DNA of 64,000 bases from an uncultured Mobiluncus sp. (GCF_902488535.1 NZ_CABTWO010000001.1:139792-203791), one strand, 5' to 3'; positions 42,901 through 50,834 are shown, numbered from the stretch's first letter. Notes: generated by a model not told the origin, from the sequence alone. Numbers and translations are program-made.

Positions 42901-45806
42901 GTCAACAAATCGTCAAGTATGGCGATGCGGACGGCGATGGTGTGCCCGACAATGTGGACAAGTGCACGGGAACTCCTGCCGGAGCCAAGGTCAACCCCGA
43001 TACGGGTTGTACTGTCGCTCCCGAAGTCGGTTCCTTCCCGAAGGTAGTTGGAACTGTGGGTGAAGAAATCGTCCCGGTCAAGGTTCCGGTGGCTAACCCC
43101 GGTCAGGCAACCGATTTGGTTTGCCACGCCACGGGCTTGGCGGCAGGGCTAAAGATTGATTACGTGGCGTCAGAACACTCCTGCGTCATATCGGGCACCC
43201 CCACCGCGAAAGCTACGGGCAAGGTCGAGGTGACCGTAACCTATAACCCGGTCGATGATGGCACCAATGACAGTAAGGTCACTGATCCGGTCAAGGGAGA
43301 AATCGCTATTGTGCCTCCCCAGCCCGGTGACGAGGACGGCGACGGCGTAACTGATGACATCGACAAGTGCCCCGGCACCCCCAGCGGCACCTTGGTCTAT
43401 CCGGCAGACAGCACCGACCCGAATAAACAGCCGGGCTGCGAGGTTGTTCCGGACCCGATTACACCGGCAGAGCCTTCCACACCGATAGAGCCTCCCGCAC
43501 CTAAAGACAGTGACAATGACGGCGTAAACGATGACAACGATGCTTGCCCGGATACGCCAACCGGTACCAAGGTTGACGCGAAGGGCTGTGCTGTAGCTCC
43601 GACCGTGGGAACCGTCCCTGCTATTGAAGGCGAAACGGATCAGGCTATTACGCCTGTGGTGATTCCGGTAGATAACCCGAACCACACCCAGTTCGCCTGC
43701 TCTGCCACCGGTTTGGCGCAAGGTCTGAGTATCGCGGTGTCTGCCGATGGCAAGTCTTGCGAAATCACCGGTACACCTACCGATCCGATCAGCGGGAAAG
43801 TCACCGTGACGGTAACCTATGAGCCCGTCGATAACGGCTCGACCGGTAGCGATTCTCAGGACGGCGACATTAACATCACGAAGCCGGCTCCCTCGGATGA
43901 CGATGGGGATGGCTACAGCAATGATGTGGATAAGTGTGCGGGAACTCCCGCTGGCGCCAAGGTCGACGAGAAGGGCTGTTCCGTAGCCCCGGTTATCTCC
44001 GGTGTTGTCGATATTAATGGTGAGGTTGGTAAACCTATCAGCGATGTCACCGTGACAGTGGATAATCCGGGTCTGACTGTCCTGAACAACTGCAAAGCCA
44101 AAGGTCTGCCGGCAGGACTAGGGGTGGCGTGGAACGCTGAGCACACTGCGTGCGTCATCTCCGGTACGCCTACCGAAAAGGTTGACGGCAAGTACACCGT
44201 AGGCGTGGTTTACAACCCGGTTGACGACGGCAAGAACGGCGACTTGTACGCCTCTGGTGCAGCCAAGGTCATCATCAGCGATAAAGATGGCGACAATGAT
44301 GGCGTTCCCAACAGCAAGGATAAGTGTGCCGACACTCCTGCTAAAGCCAAGGTCGACGCTGATGGCTGTACCGTGAAACCTCAGGTGGATACGGTTCCTA
44401 ATGTGAACGGTGAAATCGACAAACCTATCAAGGATGTTGTGGTTCCCATCAGTAATGAGGGCCAAAACAAGATTCTGGAGTGCAAAGCTGCGGGCTTGCC
44501 CAACGGTTTGAAGATTGCGCTGAACGCAGAGGGCACGGCGTGCGTCATCTCGGGCACCCCCACGGAGGAAGCCTCCAACAAGGTGACTGTCGAGGTCGTC
44601 TATGACCCGGTCGATGACGGTAGCGACACTACCGGCACCGTCAAGGGTGAGGGCGACGTGAGCATTGTCGACTCCGATAAGGATAAGGACGGTGTGGACG
44701 ACAGTGTCGACCAGTGCCGCAACACTCCTGCAGGAGCTAAGGTCGATAAGAAAACCGGCTGCTCGGTAGCTCCGCGCTTGGGAGATGCTACCGCTATTAC
44801 CGGTAAGGTTGGCGAGCCGATTGCGGAAATCACCGTATCGGTGGCTAACGACGGCAAGGCTGCTCTGGGTCAGTGCCAGGCAACCGGCCTGCCGAAGGGT
44901 GTGACTATCAAGTGGAACGATGTCAACAACAAGACAGCCTGTGTCATCTCCGGTACTCCGACTGAGGAAGCGGGCGGGGAATACGCCGTCACCGTGACCT
45001 ACAACGCGGTTGATGACGGAACCAAGGAATACAAGCAGGCTCCGGCGGCAAAGAACACCATCAATATCGCGAAACCTGAACCGAAGGATAGCGATGGCGA
45101 CGGCATCAACGATGACCTCGACAAGTGCCCCAACACACCTGGCGGTACAAAAGTCGACCAGAACGGCTGCTCTGTGAAGCCGAGCATTCCTGCCGACCTG
45201 CCGGAAATCAAGGGTCAGGTGAACCAGGAGATTGACCCGGTGGTCATTACCGTCACCAACGATGGCGGAGCAGAAATCCTGTCCTGCAAGGCTCAGGGCT
45301 TGCCCAAGGGCTTGACCATTGCCTACGACCCGATGAAGAAGGCGTGCGTCATCTCCGGTACTCCCACCGAGCCGACCGAAAAGGCGGATTACACCGTGAC
45401 CGTAACCTATGACCCACAGGACGACGGCAAGGACGAGCCGGCGACCGTGAAGGGCAAGGGTAGTGCGACCATCAAACCGGCACCGAGACCGGGCGGATCT
45501 GGTGGAAGCATCGGATTCATCGAGCCAGGTGACCGACTGCCTGACCCTGACAACCCTGTGATTGCCGGAGTCACGGATACACCCAAGGCGGGTGTTGCCG
45601 AGCCCGGTAAGCCTCCGGTGGCTGGTGTGAACGAAGCGCCGCGCACGATTGCTCCGCTGACGGTGACGAGTCAGCCGCGTCTGCCGCAGGCTCTGGCACG
45701 TACCGGTGCGATTGCAATCCCGGTACTCCTCGGGGCAGCGTTGGTGATGATTGCCGGTGGTTTGATGTTCGTTCGTCAAGGCCGCCGCGAGGAAAAGAAA
45801 CACTGA
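39939..45806 (+). CDS. Giant cell-wall-anchored protein with thrombospondin type 3 and Ig-like repeats
   Basis: 1955 residues, secreted and sortase-linked. Signal peptide: basic N-terminus, hydrophobic FSAVALGLGAVVALNMA, cleavage near AAQA. Residues to about 530 form a unique N-terminal region. Then nine modules with a C.A.GLP.GL ... CVISGTPTE pattern (putative Ig/He_PIG-like, one Cys pair each) alternate with nine thrombospondin type 3 repeats of the form DxDxDGVxDxxDxCPxTPxGxxVDxxGC, each a probable Ca2+ site; repeats 4 and 5 are adjacent with no Ig module between. Ig module 2 carries a Glu/Ser/Pro-rich insert (about 710-775). The C-terminus has LARTG, a hydrophobic helix and RRQ..REEKKH, a class E-type sorting signal. 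Likely adhesin or structural surface fibre. Confidence 0.88.
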   Translation: MGRSATRSVTRGVTHTKKGISVFSAVALGLGAVVALNMAAQADYAKPGTTVATAINADAIEGNGPWPLKSWGGIEATSSTTDSAGGARVSGYAVIMDKSTNAVNNGGNTAVPAGTKIYMRWQDTDGQVSPIYYATTHNNYTSAADGAYAFSVPKWTDSAGKDHVMLPGAAKRPKIKVWFEPFNDPITGEQVVMVRDASAGPSGNPRVMGDYDKKTRVTGAGAQYVDLQYFSNVTLFGYQMPAEYMIAPPERQTVSHTTYKERGKSTDYIQGRVWLEMQGSPVGSGPAYDGNDTLAVGYKVVFSVLTPECAIKAQQSDTKAGSDNIARVKAAKDLVTANPSCIQETTTATVDNDGYYVAQFSKDTFRLKKVVVDGKTYLASDAQRNYVYGYVTDTKGSVMPAYSAFTDNAWNAPNEFAAAIPSAPPGFNLTHWYNTHFAVTPYYNVGINLDKYVANKVGETVTAFATGKSVHPGGSKVVWTDPAGKVVKTCDGVEPGSGSCAMEVPADAVDGTAYTASLYLGDTLMAMDSFEFVEPEKVAPSFTAEAPEITGVINELIEEKVVPLDNPDGFEVSCTATGLAKGLQIFYNAEKGGCVISGVPEELKDVDSTYIVSATWLDKAGKDTTVTAEGKINITKPGDDDHDGVNNHDDKCPNTPKDAVVDADGCAIAPTINDPQGKGFAVTGIKGEPITPVIIPVNNTGNLTITSCEADTYTGGDTLPTETAKTSEPASAGKEPAGSTAPSEPAESSEESSSEATQSAPEPAPAVEPVTPASGQGVGVFAEPKESTVAGLPKGLKVEWDQDQSACVISGTTDVALDTPINATVYVKYNADKRADATPGTSEEELKVDGTVFIHDRGLDDDDNDGVLNKDDACANTPTDTAVDEKGCAKAPVVTKVPLIEGTVGTEITPITVPVANDGNNTIVSCEATGLVAGLKIAWDETAKACVISGTPTEPTAGTDPVEVNVSVKYDSPDNKASEPKDSASTSGQQIVKYGDADGDGVPDNVDKCTGTPAGAKVNPDTGCTVAPEVGSFPKVVGTVGEEIVPVKVPVANPGQATDLVCHATGLAAGLKIDYVASEHSCVISGTPTAKATGKVEVTVTYNPVDDGTNDSKVTDPVKGEIAIVPPQPGDEDGDGVTDDIDKCPGTPSGTLVYPADSTDPNKQPGCEVVPDPITPAEPSTPIEPPAPKDSDNDGVNDDNDACPDTPTGTKVDAKGCAVAPTVGTVPAIEGETDQAITPVVIPVDNPNHTQFACSATGLAQGLSIAVSADGKSCEITGTPTDPISGKVTVTVTYEPVDNGSTGSDSQDGDINITKPAPSDDDGDGYSNDVDKCAGTPAGAKVDEKGCSVAPVISGVVDINGEVGKPISDVTVTVDNPGLTVLNNCKAKGLPAGLGVAWNAEHTACVISGTPTEKVDGKYTVGVVYNPVDDGKNGDLYASGAAKVIISDKDGDNDGVPNSKDKCADTPAKAKVDADGCTVKPQVDTVPNVNGEIDKPIKDVVVPISNEGQNKILECKAAGLPNGLKIALNAEGTACVISGTPTEEASNKVTVEVVYDPVDDGSDTTGTVKGEGDVSIVDSDKDKDGVDDSVDQCRNTPAGAKVDKKTGCSVAPRLGDATAITGKVGEPIAEITVSVANDGKAALGQCQATGLPKGVTIKWNDVNNKTACVISGTPTEEAGGEYAVTVTYNAVDDGTKEYKQAPAAKNTINIAKPEPKDSDGDGINDDLDKCPNTPGGTKVDQNGCSVKPSIPADLPEIKGQVNQEIDPVVITVTNDGGAEILSCKAQGLPKGLTIAYDPMKKACVISGTPTEPTEKADYTVTVTYDPQDDGKDEPATVKGKGSATIKPAPRPGGSGGSIGFIEPGDRLPDPDNPVIAGVTDTPKAGVAEPGKPPVAGVNEAPRTIAPLTVTSQPRLPQALARTGAIAIPVLLGAALVMIAGGLMFVRQGRREEKKH

Positions 45807-45901
45807 GGATTCTCAGGGCTGATTCGGGATCTCCCTCTCAGGCGTTTGCTGCGGAGGGAACCCCCGACCCCCTGGTTTGACCAGGAGTATTAACTGAATA
45901 T

Positions 45902-45937
45902 GTCCCCGGTTCGCCGCGTTTGCGGTGGGCCGGGGAC
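45902..45937 (+). terminator. Terminator after the surface-protein gene
   Basis: GTCCCCGG and CCGGGGAC 8-bp arms with an inner CGCCGC/GCGGTG stem, then TGTTGATTTTT. About 95 bp past the stop. Nothing else is seen in the 301-bp gap before the next gene. Confidence 0.8.
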
Positions 45938-46107
45938 TGTTGATTTTTAGGGTGCGCAGTCACAGTTGCGGGTGCGGTAGGGGGAGTCCGCCCTGGTTTG
46001 GCTGGGGTTTCGTTTTTCGGGGCCATCTCGGGGTATAAATTCGTGATTCTGAGCGTGGACTTTGCTGCTGAGAGCTACACTTAATCACAAAGAGGGGGAA
46101 ACCGACC

Positions 46108-47184
46108 GTGGAAAGTGACCAGGAACACCTTGTGAACGAGACAGAAACAGCTCACACGGCGGCGAAAACAGATGCCCCTATCCGCCAGGCTTACCGCGGA
46201 AAACGTCCCGATTCCACCCCGGTGTGGTTCCTGGGTCAGTCCGTGTTTGAGCATCCTGACAATTGGCAGGATTTGAGCGTACGCGAGCAAGTCGATTATT
46301 TCCTGAATCCTGAAGTCGGGGTGAAAACCGCGCTGACCCCGGTGAGCCAATTCGGCGTAGACGCCGCCCTATGTACTTCTGACGTGCTGTTTCCCTTGCG
46401 GCTGGTCGGTTTTGACCTGGTGCGCAAAATTGATCCTCGCGGTCAGCCGCTGCGGCCGCTGCACTCCACTTTGGACGTGGACCGGGTTCTGGCCTTGCCC
46501 GACCCCGATTGGTCGCGAGTCGAGGCGGTCAGCCGGGCACAGCGCAGCGAACTGGCGCCGGAAAAAGCCCTCATCGCTATCGCCGGAGCGCCGTTCGTGC
46601 TGTCGTCACTGCTGGTGGAAGGCTCTGCCAATGTCCCGCAAAACCTGCAGACCCGCATCTTCATGCAGTCCCAGCCGCGCAACTGGGAGCGGTTGATGAG
46701 CTGGACTTCGAGGCTGGTGCGGAATTTCCTGGCTGCACAAGTGCGGGGGGGAGCCGAAGTCATCCAGATGGTCGATCCGTGGGTGCGCACGCTGACCGAG
46801 GGGGAGTATGCGTGCCTGGCGGAATCCTACGCGCGCGATATTTTCAACGAGTTTGACGATGACATCACCAGGATTTCTTGCAGCCTCGGCGCTGAACATT
46901 TGCTGTCCTCGGTCGCCCCTTACGTTGATGTGCTTGGTGTTGGTGATGAACTGACCCTAGCGGAGGCGGCCGGAATCGCGCCGGGCAAAGTCCTGCAGGG
47001 TAACCTCGACCCGGACCTCATTTTGCTCGGTTGTGATGAGGTGCGGGACGCAGCGCGCCAGGTGCTGGAATCCGGGTTGAGCGCCCCCGCTCATGTCTTT
47101 AATGTGGCGGGTCGTTTGGATCCGGAATCGGACCCCGCTGAGGTTCACCGGCTGGTCGATTTTATCCACGACTACCGGTTTTAA
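46108..47184 (+). CDS. HemE-like pseudoenzyme (uroporphyrinogen decarboxylase superfamily)
   Basis: 358 residues, clearly homologous to HemE along its length (STPVWFLGQS, IAGAPFVLSSLLVEG, GKVLQGNLDPDLI, APAHVFNV). Compared with the true HemE at 2283, the porphyrin-binding residues are gone: Arg35 and Arg39 become Gly43 and Phe47, Tyr160 becomes Leu, Ser217 becomes Pro, His345 becomes Gly; only the Asp of TSD (residue 91) remains. The H-x-C zinc motif of the methyltransferase branch (MtaA-like) is also absent. So neither known activity is expected. GTG at 46108 after AGAGGGGG. It lies upstream of hsp20 and the hydrogenase locus; a ligand-binding or assembly role is possible. Confidence 0.8.
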   Translation: MESDQEHLVNETETAHTAAKTDAPIRQAYRGKRPDSTPVWFLGQSVFEHPDNWQDLSVREQVDYFLNPEVGVKTALTPVSQFGVDAALCTSDVLFPLRLVGFDLVRKIDPRGQPLRPLHSTLDVDRVLALPDPDWSRVEAVSRAQRSELAPEKALIAIAGAPFVLSSLLVEGSANVPQNLQTRIFMQSQPRNWERLMSWTSRLVRNFLAAQVRGGAEVIQMVDPWVRTLTEGEYACLAESYARDIFNEFDDDITRISCSLGAEHLLSSVAPYVDVLGVGDELTLAEAAGIAPGKVLQGNLDPDLILLGCDEVRDAARQVLESGLSAPAHVFNVAGRLDPESDPAEVHRLVDFIHDYRF

Positions 47185-47292
47185 CGGTTTTGCGGCGGCC
47201 CTCGCCGGATTTTCCCTCAGCTTAATTTATGCCTTCTACCAGCACATACGTGTCAAAAAATACAAAGTTGAGCCTAGGCGTATCAAGTTTAG

Positions 47293-47319
47293 CTGGCACT
47301 CTGGGAATAAGAGTGCTAA
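47293..47319. promoter_or_regulatory. CIRCE operator (HrcA site) upstream of hsp20
   Basis: CTGGCACTC-N9-GAGTGCTAA: the right arm is the exact CIRCE half-site, the left arm matches 7 of 9, and the spacer is the standard 9 bp. It lies 94 bp upstream of the hsp20 ATG, so HrcA likely represses this gene outside heat shock. Confidence 0.85.
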
Positions 47320-47412
47320 TCTGGTTGTTGTACTGAATGGAACCGGGAAAACCGGAACCACAGCCGAAAACTGAAAACGAGAAACTGCAAAACTAACTGG
47401 AGGATACAAATC

Positions 47413-47835
47413 ATGGCTACATATCGTGACCCGTTTGCTGAAATCGATCGCATGTTCAACACCGCGATGCACTTACCGGCGACCCCGGCGATGCCCCTGG
47501 ATCTATACCGGGAGGGTGACAAGTTCGTCGCCCGCGTGGATCTGCCCGGTGTGGATCCCGCGACTATTGACATCGACGTCGAGGACCGCACCTTGACTAT
47601 CTCTGCCCAGCGCAAACCCACTGAGGGCGAGGATCTGCACTGGTTGAACCGCGAGCGTCCCGCCGGGACCTTTGCTCGCCAGCTGACCTTGGGATATGGC
47701 TTGGCAGTCGATCGGATTGCCGCCACTTATGAAGGCGGGGTTCTGACCGTGACTATCCCGGTCGCCGAAGAGAACAAGCCGCGCAAGATTCAGGTCGCGG
47801 TGGGCGGCGACGCCGATAAGGTCATCGAAAACTAG
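47413..47835 (+). CDS. hsp20: Hsp20 small heat-shock protein
   Basis: 140 residues, alpha-crystallin domain. MPLDLYREGDKFVARVDLPGVDPATIDIDVED is the family's core strand set, GVLTVTIPV near the end matches the conserved GxLxVxxP, and the C-terminal KPRKIQV has the I-x-V assembly motif. ATG at 47413 with TGGAGG upstream. The CIRCE element upstream puts it under HrcA. ATP-independent holdase in the cytoplasm. Confidence 0.93.
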   Translation: MATYRDPFAEIDRMFNTAMHLPATPAMPLDLYREGDKFVARVDLPGVDPATIDIDVEDRTLTISAQRKPTEGEDLHWLNRERPAGTFARQLTLGYGLAVDRIAATYEGGVLTVTIPVAEENKPRKIQVAVGGDADKVIEN

Positions 47836-47898
47836 CGGCGGCGCGGGCACGGCACCACAACGCTGGTGGAAACCCTGGCCCCGCCCTTATGAAAAATA

Positions 47899-47933
47899 AT
47901 TCTCCCCGGTCAAAGTGCTTGACCGGGGAGAAT
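47899..47933. terminator. Bidirectional terminator between hsp20 and the leftward membrane genes
   Basis: ATTCTCCCCGGTCAA and TTGACCGGGGAGAAT are perfect 15-bp arms with a 5-base loop. On the left side lies GAAAAATA, a T-rich tract for leftward transcripts, so it mainly ends the membrane-protein operon and also faces hsp20. Confidence 0.8.
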
Positions 47934-47965
47934 GTCGAATTTGTGGAAAGTCTCGCTAGTGAAAA

Positions 47966-48322
47966 CTAACCGACAGAAACCGAATCCGCAACTTCTGCGG
48001 GGGTTTCCGTAGTGACCGGGGCATCCAGCGGGGGACGCACGCCACGCGGATCCTTGACAATCAAGTAAACCGCCCAAATCATGCCGCCCAAGGCCACCAC
48101 GAACAGGCCCAGGTAGGCATCGTTGAGCATATCGAGAGGCTCGGGGTTGAACACCTCAACACCGTCTGCGATGTATTCAGAAATCAAGTCCACAATCCAC
48201 ATCAGGGAAGCGCCCCAGTACATCCAGCACAGCAGGTCTACCCGCATTTTGGATTGGGGAGCGTGGGAATACCACCAAGCGGTCGAGGCAATGGCGGCAA
48301 ACAGAGTAATCAATAGGGTCAT
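47966..48322 (-). CDS. Small membrane protein, unknown (hydrogenase locus)
   Basis: 118 residues from ATG at 48322. Three hydrophobic helices: MTLLITLFAAIASTAWWYS, LLCWMYWGASLMWIVDLI and YLGLFVVALGGMIWAVYLI; a conserved-looking SEYIADG..FNPEP.DM stretch lies between helices 2 and 3. No recognised domain. It is 10 bp after its partner gene and both are on the strand of hypC and the structural hydrogenase genes. Confidence 0.65.
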   Translation of the reverse strand: MTLLITLFAAIASTAWWYSHAPQSKMRVDLLCWMYWGASLMWIVDLISEYIADGVEVFNPEPLDMLNDAYLGLFVVALGGMIWAVYLIVKDPRGVRPPLDAPVTTETPAEVADSVSVG

Positions 48323-48332
48323 GTCCGGCTCC

Positions 48333-48719
48333 TTACGCTTTCGGGTTCGTCTCGGTGACACCGCGGCGTTCGGTGGCGCGAATAACCGCGAGTCCGACTG
48401 CCCATACGACCGTCACCAGCACGGCCATTCCGACCCCGGTAGTGCTCATCTCAAAGAGCATTTGCCGCGCGTCGGCGGGGTTGGCGGCCGCCGTGAGGAA
48501 GGGGAAATACGGCACGACTTCGCCATGCCAGAAGTGTTCAAACATCAACAGAACAGCTCCGCCCCACAGCAGGTTCGTTAGCCAGTTCAGTTTGCGAACC
48601 AAGATCAGGGTGCGCTCGGACTTTTCCGAGGCTTCGCCGGTCTTGGCTTTATGGGCGAGATGCTTTTTCACAGCCGTCACCGCGACAGCTTCAGCGGTGG
48701 GAACAAGAAAACATGCCAT
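48333..48719 (-). CDS. Small membrane protein, unknown (partner of the preceding one)
   Basis: 128 residues from ATG at 48719 with AAGGA upstream. It opens MACFLVPTAEAVAVTAVKKHLA, a distinctive hydrophobic start, then has a basic cytoplasmic loop and helices LLWGGAVLLMFEHFWHGE and GVGMAVLVTVVWAVGLAVI. One His-rich helix end (FEHFWHGEV) could bind metal or haem, but this is guesswork. I know no function. It forms a two-gene unit with the 48322 gene, 150 bp downstream of hypC on the same strand. Confidence 0.65.
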   Translation of the reverse strand: MACFLVPTAEAVAVTAVKKHLAHKAKTGEASEKSERTLILVRKLNWLTNLLWGGAVLLMFEHFWHGEVVPYFPFLTAAANPADARQMLFEMSTTGVGMAVLVTVVWAVGLAVIRATERRGVTETNPKA

Positions 48720-48868
48720 TATGAATCCTTACTTGAATGCGGATAAAACCTAGCATTTATTCTACACAGGTTTGCCTAACATCGATAAAAACTGGCGCTG
48801 TTGCGGGTTGCTACGCAAATCCGGATTCGTCGCGGTCAACACCATGACCCTGTCCAAACGCTGAAACG

Positions 48869-49096
48869 TTAGGAAATCATGCCCAGTTCCCGCCAGGTGT
48901 CCAGGGATTCCTGAGCTTCCTCAGCGGTCAGCAGGTTCATCGCGAACCCGTTTTGAATCAGGACATAATCGCCCACGCGCGCTTCGGGAACGTAGGCCAT
49001 ACAGGCATCTTGCACTTGACCAGCCACGTCGATGCGTCCCATCGGCATCACGCCGGGGGTAATCGACAAAATCTGGCAGGGCACTCCTACGCACAT
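48869..49096 (-). CDS. hypC: Hydrogenase maturation chaperone HypC/HupF (copy 1)
   Basis: 75 residues. Opens MCVGVPCQIL: the N-terminal Met-Cys is the family hallmark, the cysteine binding the Fe(CN)2CO intermediate with HypD. The GDYVLIQNGFAMNLL segment is the conserved strand. It lies 62 bp after the HupK-like gene on the same strand, suggesting co-expression with it. A second HypC is at 60850. Confidence 0.93.
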   Translation of the reverse strand: MCVGVPCQILSITPGVMPMGRIDVAGQVQDACMAYVPEARVGDYVLIQNGFAMNLLTAEEAQESLDTWRELGMIS

Positions 49097-49158
49097 GACT
49101 GGGTCCTTTCCACAGAGGAATGCGAATCTTTGGCCGAAACGCTCCCGCTCTCCCTATT

Positions 49159-50412
49159 CTAGACGTTTTCGACTTTCAGTCCCATCTGGCCGGCAGGGGC
49201 GGAACTGATGGGTAGGCAGGGGTCGGCTTCGCGAATGGATTGTTCCCAAGCGCCGCTCTGTTGTGCCTGGTCCAGGGCATAAGCCTGGGTCAGCAGTTGT
49301 GCCAGCCAGGGTTCGTTTTGAGCGGTGGGTGTGAGGATGCGGGCCGCTTGAATCGTGCCGTCGGCTCCGATGGTAAAGGTGTGGGCGAGGATGCCGCGCG
49401 GTCCGTCCACCAGTCCGGTACCGCTACCGGGCGTGAACTGCACGGTCGTCGGATCCATGAGTTCTCCCAGGTCAGAGCTTTCCACGAGTTGAGTGAGCTG
49501 CTGGGTCAAGGCTTCGGTCCGTTCCAAGACATGCAAAGTGATGATGGCACGCGCCCCGGCGGCGTCGCGTGCGCCAGCCAGCCACCGCTCTTGTGCGGCC
49601 GCCGCCCGCGGGGTGGGCAAAGTGCCGATGGAAAGCTGAGCGACCGGCCCGACCCGGTAGAGCCCTTTCTCAGGTCCGTCAGCCCGCAAGTATGGCCGCG
49701 GGGCGGGGGAATCGGGAATTTCCTCCGTTACCCGCTCATTCCACCGAGAGAAATCAAACTCGTCCACCGTGCTGGTGCCCCGCGTCACTCTGATCCTGGT
49801 CCCAAACACGTCAGGGTTGCCGTCGGCGTCGATGAGCGCCACGTCCGCTCCGGTAAAGTTGCCGGTTGTGACCGTTTCCGGGCGGGGTGCTAAGGCTGAA
49901 TCGCAGAGGTGCTCGGCGATGTCTCGCGCCGCGGCCAGGTCTGCGGACAGGTCGCACAAGGCCGGGACAGTGGGCCACACGCTGACCCCGCCGGGCACTG
50001 CCGTTGCCGGAAAATGACCCGGAGAACCGGCCGCGACCAGCATCTTTTTCGATATCCGTTTCAGCGCCACCCCGGCTTCGCGGTCCTGCATTAAAAACCG
50101 CAGCGAATGGGCTTCGACGATAGAACCGTAGTGCAGCAGTCGGCGGGTGAGTTGCGCCGCGGGAGCAATCGGGGGCAAACCGCTCAACACATCTAGCGCC
50201 CGGGTTCCAGCCAGATGATGCGCCACCGGACAAATCCCGCACAGGTGCTCGGTCATTTGCAGGGCTTCGAGCGCGGTCTGGCCCTCCAGCATGGCATCCA
50301 CCCGCGGTAAACCCTGCAGGTCAAAGCGGGCGTGGGGATGGCCGGAAGAATCGTGGGTGACGACGATGCGTCCCTCCATCGGGTCGATGATTTCGTCAAG
50401 ATTGATTTTCAT
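49159..50412 (-). CDS. [NiFe] hydrogenase large-subunit homologue lacking a full active site (HupK/HoxV-like)
   Basis: 417 residues, shorter than HyaB (580). It keeps the first metal motif as EHLCGICPVAHH (Cys58, Cys61), but the second motif is DPCLPISSAP: the cysteine at 399 is present, while the bridging Cys and the following His/Arg of DPCxxCxxH are Ile402 and Ala405. The chain runs 18 residues past Cys399 without the normal cleavage site. Such proteins (HupK/HoxV) act as scaffolds for the Fe(CN)2CO unit before transfer to the true large subunit; this is my inference. It is beside hypC and divergent from hypA-like at 50436 with only 23 bp between starts. Confidence 0.75.
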   Translation of the reverse strand: MKINLDEIIDPMEGRIVVTHDSSGHPHARFDLQGLPRVDAMLEGQTALEALQMTEHLCGICPVAHHLAGTRALDVLSGLPPIAPAAQLTRRLLHYGSIVEAHSLRFLMQDREAGVALKRISKKMLVAAGSPGHFPATAVPGGVSVWPTVPALCDLSADLAAARDIAEHLCDSALAPRPETVTTGNFTGADVALIDADGNPDVFGTRIRVTRGTSTVDEFDFSRWNERVTEEIPDSPAPRPYLRADGPEKGLYRVGPVAQLSIGTLPTPRAAAAQERWLAGARDAAGARAIITLHVLERTEALTQQLTQLVESSDLGELMDPTTVQFTPGSGTGLVDGPRGILAHTFTIGADGTIQAARILTPTAQNEPWLAQLLTQAYALDQAQQSGAWEQSIREADPCLPISSAPAGQMGLKVENV

Positions 50413-50435
50413 GATTCTCCTGAGACAATTAGTTT

Positions 50436-50834
50436 ATGCATGAACTTGGGCTGTTAACTTCGGTGGTGGCAGCGGTCGAAACGGCGGCCGCAAAGGCTGA
50501 TTCCCAGGTTACCCGAGTTGAAAAGGTCGCGCTTGAGGTTGGCACCATGTCCGGGGCGATTCCCGAGGCGCTCTATGGTTCCTGGCCAATAGCCCGGCAG
50601 GACAGTATCTGCGCCCAAGCACAGCTGGAAGTCACCATGATTCCCGCCAGCGTCTACTGTCCACGTTGTGCCAAGGACGTGCCCATCGACGAGTTTTTCG
50701 CCCTGGCCTGCCCGGAATGTGGGATGCCGACCGGCAACCTGACTCACGGGCGAGAGTTCAAAATCGCCTGGGTGCAGTGGGACACCGCGCCGGGGGACGC
50801 TAGCCACGCCGCGGAGCCATCCCAGTCAGCGTAG
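50436..50834 (+). CDS. hypA: HypA-like nickel-insertion protein (copy 1)
   Basis: 132 residues. Starts MHELGLL; the MHE N-terminus binds nickel in HypA. The zinc site is CPRC..CPEC (about residues 72-95). The C-terminal extension of about 25 residues is not typical. Compared with the copy at 56693, the middle is diverged. Its start is 23 bp from the divergent HupK-like gene, and its end faces hyaD. Confidence 0.88.
   Translation: MHELGLLTSVVAAVETAAAKADSQVTRVEKVALEVGTMSGAIPEALYGSWPIARQDSICAQAQLEVTMIPASVYCPRCAKDVPIDEFFALACPECGMPTGNLTHGREFKIAWVQWDTAPGDASHAAEPSQSA

Noticed and set aside
44118..45803. Long open frame (561 codons) antisense to the surface-protein repeats
   Set aside because: It arises from the repeated codon pattern on the coding strand, lacks a ribosome binding site and resembles no protein family.
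46108..47184. Calling the second HemE homologue a functional uroporphyrinogen decarboxylase or MtaA-type methyltransferase
   Set aside because: Five of six decarboxylase residues and the methyltransferase zinc ligands are absent.
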